A DNA stretch of 64,000 nucleotides from Lycorma delicatula. Its lineage: Eukaryota; Arthropoda; Insecta; Hemiptera; Fulgoridae. The notes under the pieces are model-generated. The model had not been told where the DNA came from, did not search any database, and saw only the letters and a program-made list of their open reading frames with translations. The translations under genes were made by a program, and so were the position numbers. Of the stretch, positions 53,133 to 63,813 are shown one piece after another (the stretch's first letter is position 1; each line of letters starts with the position of its first letter). Where the stretch lies: assembly GCF_047948215.1 (NCBI RefSeq), contig NC_134461.1, positions 85,866,245 through 85,930,244 on the forward strand, given 5' to 3'.

Positions 53133-54790
53133 TTTTTTTCTCCTACTCCCGTGGGCCGGCTCAACGATCAAGTATTACTCAGCCCTTGGAAGTGTCCTTG
53201 TGACTCTAATGCGCCTCCTCGCTTACCGGTAGGACGTTCGGCATAGCAGTTCGGCTCACCGGTTCCGGATCTTTTCATTATTTTCATATTGCTTCTGCCA
53301 CTAACCGCTAAAGCCAGATACACCGGGCCCGGCTATGTCGTTCCCGGACCCTGCCCCGGCAGCCTGGTCTCGATCGTTGTTTTTATTTCTTAAAGTAACT
53401 CTCCTCCCATTTCTTGTAATCCACTTTGCGCGTATAACCTCAGCCACAAATCTCTCTCTTGTCAGCCATTCCTCTTTACCTCTCAGAATATACTTTGTTG
53501 TAGTTTCCGAGGTAATCTCTTGTATATTATATCTTACTTTTAGATCCTTCCAACGTGCACATTCAAAAAAGGTGTAGCAGGGAGTGTCCTCTTGATCGCA
53601 GTACACACAATTTGGGAGCTCCCTTCTTTTAAATCTGTGTAAATATACACCAAATCCTCCGTGACCGGAGAGGAATTGTGACAGGTAGTACCCCACGTCG
53701 CTGTATTTCCTCCCCAGCCACGGTCCTATCTCAGGAATAAGCTTCTCTGTCCACGCCCCAATTGTAGCAGCGTTCCACTTCTCTTGCCATTCTTGTAGCA
53801 AGAGATTAGTGGTATTTTCCCTGTCAATGCTCTCATAAATCCGTTTCATTTAGTAGCCCGTAACTAGATCGGCGGTACCCTAGCCAGGATTCCGCTGCAT
53901 CCGCCAATACCGTTCGGTACGCCGTCACGATCCTTAAATTCATTCGTCTCAGCAGTGATGTCATCATCTTCACATTTCTCTTGCTGTTTAGTACCGAAAA
54001 ACCAGGCAGGCACTGCATACAATACTAAGAAGTCGCTCCCATCATCAATAGCTTTCTTTTAGCTGCTCTGCATCCCCACTTGGCGGCCATCAATCTACTC
54101 AGAGCGTTGACGATCTGCTCCGGTTTATTGAATACTTCACTGAGGTGTCGGTTGTATAGCCTATTTTGATCATCAAACCATACTCCGAGATATTTCACAA
54201 AGGGCGGTTGTTTCTAGTCTTTCTTTCTTTTTCCTGTTTAACCTCCGGGAATTACCAGTCAGGTATTACTTCAGAGGATGAATGAGAATGATATGTATGA
54301 GTGTAAATGAATTATAGTCTTGTACAATCTCAGTTCGAAATTCCTGAGGTGTGTGGTTTATTGAAACCTAACCACCAAAGAACACCGGTATCCACGATCT
54401 AGTATTCAAATCCGTATTAAAGTAACTGTCTTTACGAGGACTTGAACGCTGGAACTCTCGACTTCCAAATCAGCTGATTTGGGAAGACGTGTTCACCACT
54501 AGACCAACCCAGTGGGTGGTTGTTTCCAGTCTAACCCCATCGACCGTAACTCGAATTCTTCTAATCTTACGTCGGCCTGCCACAACTACGAGTCGCATTT
54601 TTTTGCCGAGCTAGTCGTAGCCCCCTTGTCGCCACCCACATGCTTATCTATCTTATGGCTCTATTCGCCTTTTCCTCCACTTCATCTTCTGTGGAGTCAT
54701 CAACAAGCATCGCCAAATCGCCGGCGTACGCAACTAGTGTCATCCCTGCAACTACTGTCACGAAGGACACTATTTGATTACTATTTGATT
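53133..54790 (-). pseudogene. R1-like LINE pol, C-terminal half, interrupted by a SINE
   Basis: On the minus strand the reading starts near 54760 with TLVAYAGDLAMLVDDSTEDE, where the usual active-site pair ADD is replaced by AGD. It continues MWVATRGLRLARQKN, then, after the SINE at 54221-54517 is skipped, VKYLGVWFDDQNRLYNRHL and a frame-shifted middle part, and then a 182-codon frame (53301-53849) with YYLSQFLSGHGGFGVYLHRF and CVYCDQEDTPCYTFFEC. That last motif is the terminal cysteine-histidine cluster of R1-type proteins, with tyrosine in place of the usual histidine. A 3' region of about 160 bp ends in a T7 run at 53133-53139, the complement of a poly(A) tail. The 5' half is missing. Multiple lesions make it non-functional. 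Confidence 0.85.
54221..54517 (-). mobile_element. SINE type B nested in the R1-like LINE, 15-bp target-site duplication
   Basis: GGTTGTTTCTAGTCT at 54206-54220 and GGTTGTTTCCAGTCT at 54518-54532 differ at one base and belong to LINE sequence on both sides. On the minus strand the full head, palindromic arm, body, 3' domain (CTCTGAAGTAATACC...CCGGAGGTTAAA) and CAGGAAAAAGAAAG tail are present. The SINE therefore inserted after the LINE. Confidence 0.95.
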
Positions 54791-57160
54791 TCATATGATT
54801 TATCGCAAAAAAAAAAGATTAAATTACAGATTTCTCTGAAATTTCTATGAAATCTAAATATATATTATTGTATCCTCATTGCATCAGGAACCAGAACTGT
54901 ACCTCAAACAAAGCTCTGCGAGTTCCTAAGATCAAAAAAATTTTCGTTTGAGAATAGCAATGAGAAAAGTGAGGATGATGGAAGAAAACGATAATGCATA
55001 ATCTGTAACATGAATCTCACATCTTTAACGAAAGGCTAAGTAAATAAATGATTTAGTGACTTAAATTTACCAAAAGATCACATTGAATTTTTAGGATAAT
55101 GATTGCAAAGTTGAACTTTACTAAAAATAGGCTTTATAAGGTCATAAAGCAGTAGAAAAAGAATAAGATAATTCAATAAATAAAACATTGCTTACGAGCC
55201 CCTACTTAAACCAAAACGAAACTTTTGCTGCGTTTCACATAAAACTAAAATTAATTAAAAAATTTGTAAAAGCAATTAAGAAGGACAATTATATATTTCT
55301 CTGTATATAAAAAAAATAATACATATTAGGGAAGAAAAAACAAAAAATAGGAACATTCTTTCAACGAATAAGAAAATTTGATAAAGATAAGATATACAGC
55401 TTAGAATGATTTAGAATTTCTTACTAGAACAGCATTGACAAGACAAATGCGAAGAATTTCTAGGTTTCAATAAATCATAAAATTAGCAAAATATTGTGGA
55501 TAAACTTATTAATTCACACACAGAAATAGTGGAATGCATTAAATCTGTAAAAATCCAATTCTTGTATTCAGATTTATAGTGATATATTAGTGATGATTAT
55601 CGATGTACTTAGATCTGAATTTCTACCTTTCAAACAATGAAGCAGTCATCCTTAAAGAAATTTTGATGATGGAAAACTGTTACAAAGGTAAATGGAATGC
55701 TAATCAGTAAACAGGACATTAATTTGGGATCTATACTAGTTACTTCAGAAAGATTGTATAACGTATACACAGTATGGTTTTTAATTTAAAAGCATTTTAC
55801 AGTCGATTTCAATGTGGTGATTATTTCTTTTTAACATCAATTAGTCTGTTAAGTAAATTTAGGAAAATAAATACATATTTTCATAATTTCAGTTAATAAT
55901 TGAATAGATAAAGGTTTGTAAATGAAAGAATAATTTTAATTAAAACTACTGACAATCTCGGTCGTCTGTGAAAAGAGTACAGTTGCTTTACGTAAGCGTA
56001 AATATACAACATAGACCTTTTATTTATCTGTACGCCTGATTCGCTGCAGAAAAGTAGTTGAGAGTACAGTTTATTCATCGGGCAATAATGTACACTTTTC
56101 CTTAGCAACATCTGTCACTTAGATATTTATATTGTAAAGTTTTATTAAATAAAGAGAGAGTTACAATTTTTATTTGTTTACAATAAAGTGTAAACATACA
56201 AGCAAAAGCTAAACTTGTTTTCTTAACACAAAAAATAAATTTGTGATGCATTACACAGAGATAATCTTTATTAAAATAAAACAGGGAAATAGTAAAATAT
56301 AATGTTATTACATAAGAAAATAACAAGTTTAATATCATCAAAATAAAGGTATGATCTTAAAAAATTATACAGCTTTCTGATTATGATCAGCAATCATTTA
56401 GCTTTAAACTGTTTACGTGACAAGTAAAAGGGATCCAGACTTTTAATATACCTGATTAATAATCAGGTAATCCTGCTCCATGAAGAAAAATAACGACCAG
56501 TTGTGTTTGAATGTTTCAAAAAGAGATTAAGGTTTGAACGTCTAGATACTACGACAACGTTAAAATCGAAATTAACAAGCAAATAAGGAAACGTTGCTCT
56601 GCCATTTAGAACGCTATTTAAAAAGAATATCTATCCTTAATTATAAAGCTTACAGCCCAAAAGGGACTTTGAACTTCTTCGAAGGGAAATCAAAGGAGCA
56701 TCAATGTTTATAATTTTTACGGTAAAAAGTTTTCATAATTTTTTTTTGTAGACTTCTAAATTTTCGGTCTCGGGATAATCTCAGGAACTACTGAATTGAG
56801 CTTAAAAATTCTTTAACAATTCAAAAAGATTACTTCCCTGATCGCTTACGTTACATAATAATTACGTTATCTCCTCCTCTCATTTCATATTTTTCATAAC
56901 CCCGCTGGAATAATATAAACAAGTTTATTTTGAATAACAATGAAATCTGTTTGTTAGATTTAGGTTTCGTAAAAAATTTGAATATAATAAATCCGATTCG
57001 TATTTTTTCGTATTCAATTTCACCTTACACTTGAAAATTTACAATATTTTTTTAAATACAAGGACTTTTATTGTAATTATTTGATATCGTTGATTAAAAA
57101 ATTGTAAGTGAATTTAAAAAAAAGTTTTGTTATTCAATAAAAATAGTGTCTACTCTATTT
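54791..57160. other. AT-rich stretch, nothing recognised
   Basis: About 2.4 kb without a supportable gene. The only structured site is the short hairpin TACCTGATTA/TAATCAGGTA at 56449-56469. The open frames at 55893-56341 (minus) look like chance frames. Confidence 0.4.
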
Positions 57161-57745
57161 AGCGGGAGTTCAGGGGGCGCCCTGAACTCCCGCTTTGTTT
57201 GTTATCTCATGGTTGAGAAAACAGTATTGATAAATAACAATTGCAACCTCAAAAGGTCTCGCCGCCCCAAAACCGCGATCGCGAATAGGTGTCACCATTG
57301 TAAGCAACTTACAGTAAGATAAAATAACCTAGCAATTGCGACTCCTCCGGAAAAGGAGACGCATTGCTCCCTCCTTACAGGTAGTGCCCCGTTGTGGCGT
57401 ATTCCTGCTAGCCTATTAAAGAGTTAGCACCGAAAGGACTTCAGTGGACGGTCTGAAGGGGAATTACGTCGGGAGGACAGGCTTTATAAGCCTAGCCTTC
57501 CGCGGTCGGCCCATGAAATGGGTTTGATAACGCTGGTTTAACAACGGATTGGAATGCAATTAAATCCGTCTTAAATTCACTAAAATAATAATAGACAAAA
57601 CTTGAAAAATTAGATCCGAGATGAAAAAATAACCTTTTTAAAAACAAGCCCGATTAGAATGATCCAGCAGCAAGGGACTCTGTCCAGGTTCTGCGATAAA
57701 GTAGGGAGTAATAGACTCCTGCCAACTTTGCATTCCATTCCAAAA
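57161..57745 (-). mobile_element. LINE 5' region, copy 3
   Basis: On the minus strand it begins GGAATGGAATGCAAAGTTGG near 57743 and follows copies 1 and 2 through TCCCTTGCTGCTG, CCCCTTCAGACCGTC, CTAGCAGGAATACGCC and GGGAGCAATGCG. Its inner end is a GC-rich hairpin at 57161-57194: AGCGGGAGTTCAGGG mirrored as CCCTGAACTCCCGCT around GGCG. No gag frame follows. Confidence 0.75.
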
Positions 57746-57779
57746 GGTCTCTTTCCTTCAACGTTTCCCGGGATCTTGC

Positions 57780-58172
57780 CGTAGAAGCTTCAATACGTTC
57801 CTGCTGTAAACGAACATAACCCTTTTGGTTCTCTTTTCCATTTCTGAGAATGACAATACGGACAGACTTCTGTCATGGCGCCAATTTGTTCATTATCGGC
57901 GTACTTAATTTGTACATTATAGCTAAAACCACTTCTAGTGTTATGTGGCCATGGTAGCTGTACAATGGTATCATTATGAACTTATGAGGAATTTAACTGC
58001 AACTCGCGTTCAAATTTATTGCAGCTCGTGTACTGGCGAAGCGCTCTTTGTCAGCAGCTAAACAAAAATAATGCATTTCAGCTGTTTCAGAGGCCTGAGA
58101 TTCTATCATTCTTTTAGCAGACTGAGATTAATAAGAAAGGTTAGTTCTCTTTTCTATCGGCATATTTTTTTA
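57780..58172 (-). pseudogene. Helitron Rep/helicase protein, N-terminal remnant
   Basis: On the minus strand MPIEKRTNLSY, a stop, then SAKRMIESQASETAEMHYFC and LAADKERFASTRAAI resembles the arginine- and glutamate-rich R-x-x-E-T-x-E repeats found before the catalytic part of animal Helitron proteins. A frame shift then gives NDTIVQLPWPHNTRSGFSYN, and IGAMTEVCPYCHSQKWKREP with a second CXXC-like KGLCS. This IG-x-M-x-x-x-C-x-x-C signature precedes the Rep domain in Helitron proteins. The frame ends at a stop near 57800. The Rep HUH motif and the helicase are not present here. Helitrons transpose by rolling-circle replication in the nucleus. The fragment is separated from the PIF1 tail at 13.7 kb by 44 kb and lies on the opposite strand, so they are different insertions. 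Confidence 0.68.
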
Positions 58173-58279
58173 ATTTTTGACAATTCAATATCAATAGCAA
58201 AATAAAATGTAAAACCATAAAAGTTCGCTAAATATGCTCATTTAAGCTAACCATAACTAATAATAATAATAAAATAAAT

Positions 58280-59110
58280 TTTTTTTGAGGGGAGGTGAAA
58301 ATGCATTTACGCACGGACTGTCGGTTTCCCATTGGTGATAATATCCAACTGACATCAGTAGACTACCGACTAAAACCATTCCCCTTTCTACCAGGACTCG
58401 ACTCAAAACCTTTTTACTCATTAGTAGGTCGCTACCTAATTTTCAACTGACTCAGGACTGTCCAGGTCACCCTTCAAGGCCCAGAGAATGCTCCCGACGA
58501 ATCGGGCCACACTCTCCCAGCTTCTCAGGCGACGGATCATCATTGCAACCACGTTGTATGGACTCAGTGCTCCGAGATCCATCTCTAGTGCCCCTCGACC
58601 TGCCCCCCACCGAGCACAATTAAAAAAGGTGTGCTCGGTGCCGTCCATTATACCGGAGCAATAAAGGTAGTCGGGAGACTGCTCTTTCCCTATGACATGG
58701 AGGTAAGCACGTAAGTACTCATGACCTGTTGAGTACTACGTAATGACTAGGTGGAGTAACGTAACCTAGAAACTAGGTTACGTAGTACTGCACCTCTCCA
58801 TGTCTACGCTCTGCCAATGGTCTGACCAAAGGGATAAGTCTTGCGGTCCATCGTCCTCTGGTCTTGTGGTAGTCCCAGGTCTCTGGCCAGGCGAGGAATA
58901 TGCAAGTCCGTTCCTCCTCGGTGATGGTCTCCCGGTCTTTGCCTGCCCGTCGCCTCCTGTAGGCCGCCTGGCATTTCCTTGCCAAAAGAGGAATGGATAT
59001 AACGCCGGCGACCACCAGAACGGCAGGCTCGGAAACCGTTCGATATGCACGGAAGCGACACGCAAGGCCGCGGTGCGTTGCACCTGCACGAACCTCTTCC
59101 GGTTTCTCTC
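58280..59110 (-). pseudogene. R1-like LINE pol, C-terminal remnant with fold-back insertion
   Basis: On the minus strand IPLLARKCQAAYRRRRAGKD and LAWPETWDYHKTRGRWTARL, then RHGEVQYYVT, lead to an interruption; the protein resumes in another frame as TGHEYLRAYLHVIGKEQSPD followed by YLYC and then DGTEHTFFNCARWG. CX-rich C...H...C spacing and the preceding QxLTGH region are typical of R1-type C-termini. A T8 run at about 58278-58285 is probably the complement of the poly(A) tail. Trinucleotide AAT repeats occur on both sides and could hide a target-site duplication. The 5' part is missing. Confidence 0.8.
58732..58789. repeat. Fold-back sequence inside the R1-like remnant
   Basis: AGTACTACGTAA at 58732-58743 is exactly mirrored as TTACGTAGTACT at 58778-58789, and inside it ACGTAACCTAG at 58759-58769 is mirrored as CTAGGTTACGT at 58773-58783 with AAA as loop. 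It replaces the conserved residues just before TGH in the surrounding protein remnant. Confidence 0.9.
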
Positions 59111-59352
59111 AAAAATAATAATAATAATTTAATAAAATATTAAAAGTATATAGACCTGAACTCAGAGATCTTTTTCTTTTTCCATGGTAACAGAAATATA
59201 ATAAAGTAAAAGGATTAACTTTTTTTAATGAATATTTTTAATATCATATTTCCCAGTAGAAATATCGTGATAATTCTAAGATAATTGACAAGCCTCCAAG
59301 GTATAAGTTTGAAAATTTTTATTAAAATCTGTTACGCATTTTTGCATGATGC

Positions 59353-59415
59353 GCGGGCAAGGACGACCCTAGTTATCATTTTATTATATGTATAGATTAA
59401 CAAAAATGAATATTA
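59353..59415 (+). repeat. Possible end of a mobile element
   Basis: GCGCGGGCAAGGACGACCCTAGT resembles the GGGTAACTAG end near 28.1 kb. Preceding text (CCATGGTAACAGAAATATAA) resembles 39250-39290. Only weak evidence. Confidence 0.2.
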
Positions 59416-59490
59416 AAAATCTGACGTAGGCACCACATGACTTCCTTGTACGCCTATTAAATTACATATAAACATTTTTTAAAGTGAAAA
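59415..59490 (+). repeat. Short interspersed repeat, copy 3
   Basis: GGCACCACATGACTTCCTTG and CGCCTATTAAATTACATA match the copies at 24.3 and 25.4 kb. Confidence 0.7.
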
Positions 59491-59654
59491 GCACAAAACA
59501 ATTTTATTTCATAAATAACTTCTGATATTTTTTCGTATTTTTTTTAATGATTATTGAATTATTATGTATTATGGTAAAATTTATTTTACAATCAGAGGTT
59601 AATTAATAAATCAATATATTTAAATTAAAAAAAAGCTAAATAAAAAAAAGGAGA

Positions 59655-60095
59655 TGACTGTTTCGAACCGATGTGCCTTCCCTTTGTAAGATCCAAATAT
59701 TTCTTAATTAGAATTTTATTTAGCTATAACTCTGGAACCAATGAAAATAAGTACCACTTATGATATACCGTTGAAAAGCTCTCAATGAGAGCTTTTAGAA
59801 AAATTCCAAAATCCAAATGTTTTTGGATTTTGGGTTTTTTTGGACACTTTTGGTTCAGTCGATTGTAATCAAAAAGGGAGGTGCACAACTAGATTTTACA
59901 AAAGTCCTAAATCCAAAATTTCAACATCCTACGGCTAATCAGGATGTATGTACGTACGTACGTACGTCCAGACGTCACGCCGAAACTAGTCAAAATGGAT
60001 TCAGGGATGGTCAAAATGGATATTTCCATTGAAATCTGAAAACCAAAATTTTTTCCGATCACAATTCTTCCTTTTCTTCGTACAAGGAAGTAAAA
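59655..60095 (+). repeat. Interspersed repeat of about 450 bp, copy 2
   Basis: Opposite orientation to copy 1 at 22770-23235. It contains a small variable tetranucleotide run (GTAC)n at about 59947-59966 and ends TTCTTCGTACAAGGAAGTAA, the complement of the edge seen in copy 1. Confidence 0.8.
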
Positions 60096-60829
60096 ATACA
60101 ACATCCTAATTATTTTTTAAATTCTCTTATAGTACAAAACATTTTTGTTTTTTATCATCTTTATCATAGTCAAACCAAAGTTCGAGATTTTTTTTGTAAG
60201 AGTCCGGAAATGAGAATGCTGATTTCCATAATATCAAAAAAAATTTAGACTATTCTGACGTTCAAACCGTTTATAATGTTTTTAAAAACAAGAAGCAAGT
60301 AAATATATTTTTTATTTATTTTAAATGTTAAACGGGCAAGAGAATTATACCTCAAACATCAAAAAATATACAACATAATATAATTTAAAAAAAGCATCTT
60401 TATTTTTACTTGAGATACTAAATCTGAAATAAAAAAATAAATCTTTAAAATATGTAAATTTTGTATTGCAAACAACGATACAGTTATAAATGAATAACAC
60501 AAAAATTTTGAAAATGAAAAATCAAAATTTATTTTAAAATTTACGATTAGGAAATAAACTCAATTATAATACCTACACGATAAATTTAAGGAACTAATAA
60601 AGCTCAAAATTCCATCAAATATTATGATATTACAGCTGTTAACTTTAAAAACCCGTCTTACTTCCGGTTGCGAATAAAATTCAACTGTATCGTATCGGTA
60701 TAGGTCCTCCTTGGCCCGCCACCAATTTAAATTGAAGGTCAATATAAATATTCAATTTAAATATAAAACGCCTCTGAAATAACAAACTAATATGGTGAAA
60801 ATTAATAATCGCATTAATAAACTTCAACT

Positions 60830-60831
<2 letters not shown>
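60096..60831. other. AT-rich stretch, nothing recognised
   Basis: No features supported. Confidence 0.4.

Positions 60832-60900
<69 letters not shown>
60832..60900. repeat. (CT)n microsatellite
   Basis: About 34 uninterrupted CT dinucleotides, the only long CT tract in the window. Confidence 0.97.
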
Positions 60901-60904
<4 letters not shown>

Positions 60905-62086
60905 CAACTTTACCAGTAACAATATAATGAGTCGATCAATATATGCGCACAGACAAGTCGGTTGATAAAGAAAACAAACCAAATTAAAAAGAGCACCTCT
61001 ACTTGATAATGTGATTTTTTTGTAATAATGTAATAATGTGATGTTACTCGCCTTATGGCATTATGAATTACGATTCTTTTACAACTCTCACATTACTCGC
61101 GTGAAGATTCGTTCTTATTTTATGTTTTAAGTTAGCATAAAGTTACGTTCGCTGTTCTCGGAATTTTCTTAATAACAATGATAAACAACACTAAAAAACT
61201 TTTTACGCACTCTATCGCATGCATGTGTATGCGTATGAGTGTATATGTGTGTGCTAATTTTTTTTTTTAATTACGGAAAACTTTCACGGAGTATTTTATG
61301 TCACAAAGTTTGAGAATAATGTAAGTTAGATAAAGTCTTGTTATGTTAATAATTTCAAATTAAGTACAGTAACAACAAAGGACAATTAACATCATAGACT
61401 TTTGCCAACCGACTTAAACTGACGATGATAAAACTTGAAAAGTATGTGTTATTATTATCAGAAGAATATTATTAATCTGTAAAAATATTAGAAGAAAATG
61501 GAATTTAAAAAAACAAAAAAATGATTTTAACCAAAAAAAAAACTACACCATGTAGCGGAAAATTTGTAACGCACTATTCTAATCGAGAAAAAAGTCAAGA
61601 AATTATGGATTTCTCCAATGACAATGATAAATATAAAAATATCATAACTGGTTTGATGAGACAAGGGTAACAATTATGACGTAAAAGACAAAAAATATCG
61701 CAATGAATGGGGAAGAAAGGCCGTAAAAAAAAAATCAAGACCATGTTGTTTTGTGTTTTATGACTGGAAGGATACAGATACAGTTTACTAGAACTTCTAA
61801 CCACGCGATAAAAAAAAATACGATAAAGAATTATATTTGGCGGTAAAGTAGCATTTGAAAGAGGCATTGAGAAAGAAACGACTAGAGAAATGTATAACAA
61901 TAAATAGATGGACACTATTACAGTGCACCCGCGTTGTTTCTAACAAAACCATGATAAAACAGCTGTTCTTTAGTTCTTTTATACTGTTCCGACTTCACTT
62001 CTGGGTTCCTTTACTTGTTCATAAAACTAAAATAGACATTGACAGGCCGCCGAGTAATAGAAGAAATTAAAAAAAACCTGCTACGG
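60901..62086. other. AT-rich stretch, nothing recognised
   Basis: The minus-strand frame at 61595-61915 is hydrophobic and low in complexity; the plus strand shows lysine-rich fragments. Neither is recognisable. Confidence 0.35.
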
Positions 62087-62544
62087 GGACCTACGCGTAC
62101 GGGTAGATTCTTTTTATGACATCTTTACGTTTCATACAAAAAATTGAAGGCAACAAACAATTTTATTCTGCATTTCGATACAGTTTTTTTTATTTATTTC
62201 ACAAAACAACAGCGCGTAACCGATTTCTAAAAAAAATTCATAAAAAATTAATTTTAATGATTGAAATACTCAGTACATTTTAAACTAAAGGACCTACACG
62301 TCATTACATAAATAGAATCCTTTTAACTATCTCAAACATACTAAAATAACGCATTGTTTTTCCAGAATACACTATTTTTATGACATCTATAAGCTTCAAC
62401 TAAAAAACTAATTATTTTCTATTTGGATCCATTCTCTTTGAATATTATACAGCAACAGTGCGTAACTGATTTTAAAGAAATGTACAGAAGAAATTAATTT
62501 GAATGCCTGAAAGCTATCTTTTAACTTAAAATATTTATAGGTGG
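62087..62544 (+). repeat. Diverged tandem duplication, two units
   Basis: GGACCTAC starts a unit at 62087 and again at about 62290, and a third partial start, GGGTCTAC, lies at 62545. Shared blocks are TTTTTATGACATCT (about 62113 and 62375), ACAACAGCGCGTAACCGATT against GCAACAGTGCGTAACTGATT, and GAAATTAATTT-like tails. Confidence 0.65.
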
Positions 62545-63751
62545 GTCTACTAAATATTATTTAGCAGTTTTAATATAAATTATAACTGTAGTTCAAGGTC
62601 ATTCGTTTTTTTATGAGAACAACTAACCGGCAGACTGATAGGTAATTATTCGAATAAGAAAATACTAAGAGTAATTATATTCGTTTTTATGCAGCGAGGG
62701 CTATACCTAACTAAACTATACAAGCACGGTTACTGTGTTACATTGTAACACAGACTGCGCTAGATAAATACTTGTATGTTGGTATTTTTCTTTCTTTCGA
62801 CCTTCAATATTCGTCTTTATATAACAAATACTGTTGTTATAATTTACCAAGGAGGAATGAAAACCACCGTGTTACACTCTCTCTCTTTTTATTTAATATT
62901 CTTTTCCTTTTCTGTCATTAAACATGTGTTTATCTTTCTTTATTACTCACTTTTACAAATTTCTTCGTCCTCATTTATACGTAACCTACCCTTTCACTTC
63001 ACTTTCAATTTCAATGTATAACAAATAAACTTTTCTTCCTTATTAAAACCCCTTCTAACACACATTTTATTAAGAATGATTTTTAACAATATACTACTTT
63101 ATTTATTTAATTGTTGACTTTTGCTGGAAATAATAAGGCGTAAACATACAAGAATTCTTATTTCCATTAGCTATGAGCTTGTCCAATTAGTGGCGTAATA
63201 TTTATTTCATAAAATATGCAAATATTTATACTATTTTTAAAATATAGAATTGTCCATAGCCTTTGTTAAAAGTACTATCAGTAAAATGGAAAAAGTAATA
63301 ATTTAATACAAATTGAAAAAAAAATCGTATTTCTTTCTATCGCAAGAAATCCTATCGAAGAATTCCTACCGCATCATTTGATCTCTGAAATAATTCCTTA
63401 TACAACCGGTACACTCGAGACATAATTATAGAAAATAAGGGCGTGTTTATCGAACGGTTATTGTCATGTTTCGTAATTTTCAGATTCTCGACGCCGTTTT
63501 AAACAACAATCCTAAAGTTTTGACATTATAGTGACTTTTTTAAGCCCGTCCTTTATTTAGATCGAGAGGAGATATAACTGGCTAGTCAAAATTTCAAATA
63601 TATCAATACCACAACAGTTCTTGGGTTTCATTTGCCTTGAATTATGGGGCTTTATTATAGAAAAAACGAATCTCTTTGTACCGTTAGTTTATTTACAGAA
63701 ATATATTATTTATATATACACACACTAGCTTCAGGGCGTGCCTACGGCATG
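62545..63751. other. AT-rich stretch with one short hairpin
   Basis: CTGTGTTAC/GTAACACAG at 62733-62753 is a perfect 9-bp-arm hairpin. No genes were recognised. Confidence 0.45.
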
Positions 63752-63779
63752 CCTCCGCAGATAGGCCTATCTGCGGAGG
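63752..63779. repeat. Perfect 28-bp palindrome
   Basis: CCTCCGCAGATAGG is immediately followed by its exact reverse complement with no spacer. GC-rich against an AT-rich background; ACTAGCTTCAGGG just before it resembles a mobile-element edge. Confidence 0.95.
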
Positions 63780-63813
63780 GCCCAGAAGGGCGGCGTCTCG
63801 GAATGCTGTTATT

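Noticed and set aside
58778..59132. Four overlapping frames at 58.8-59.1 kb
   Set aside because: Only the minus-strand frame with LARKCQAAYRRR and WDYHKTRGRWTARL fits the R1-like protein; the others are shadows in GC-rich sequence.
61595..61915. Hydrophobic 106-codon minus-strand frame
   Set aside because: It is leucine-, serine- and phenylalanine-rich with no signal-anchor pattern, promoter or similarity; AT-rich sequence of this length gives such frames by chance.
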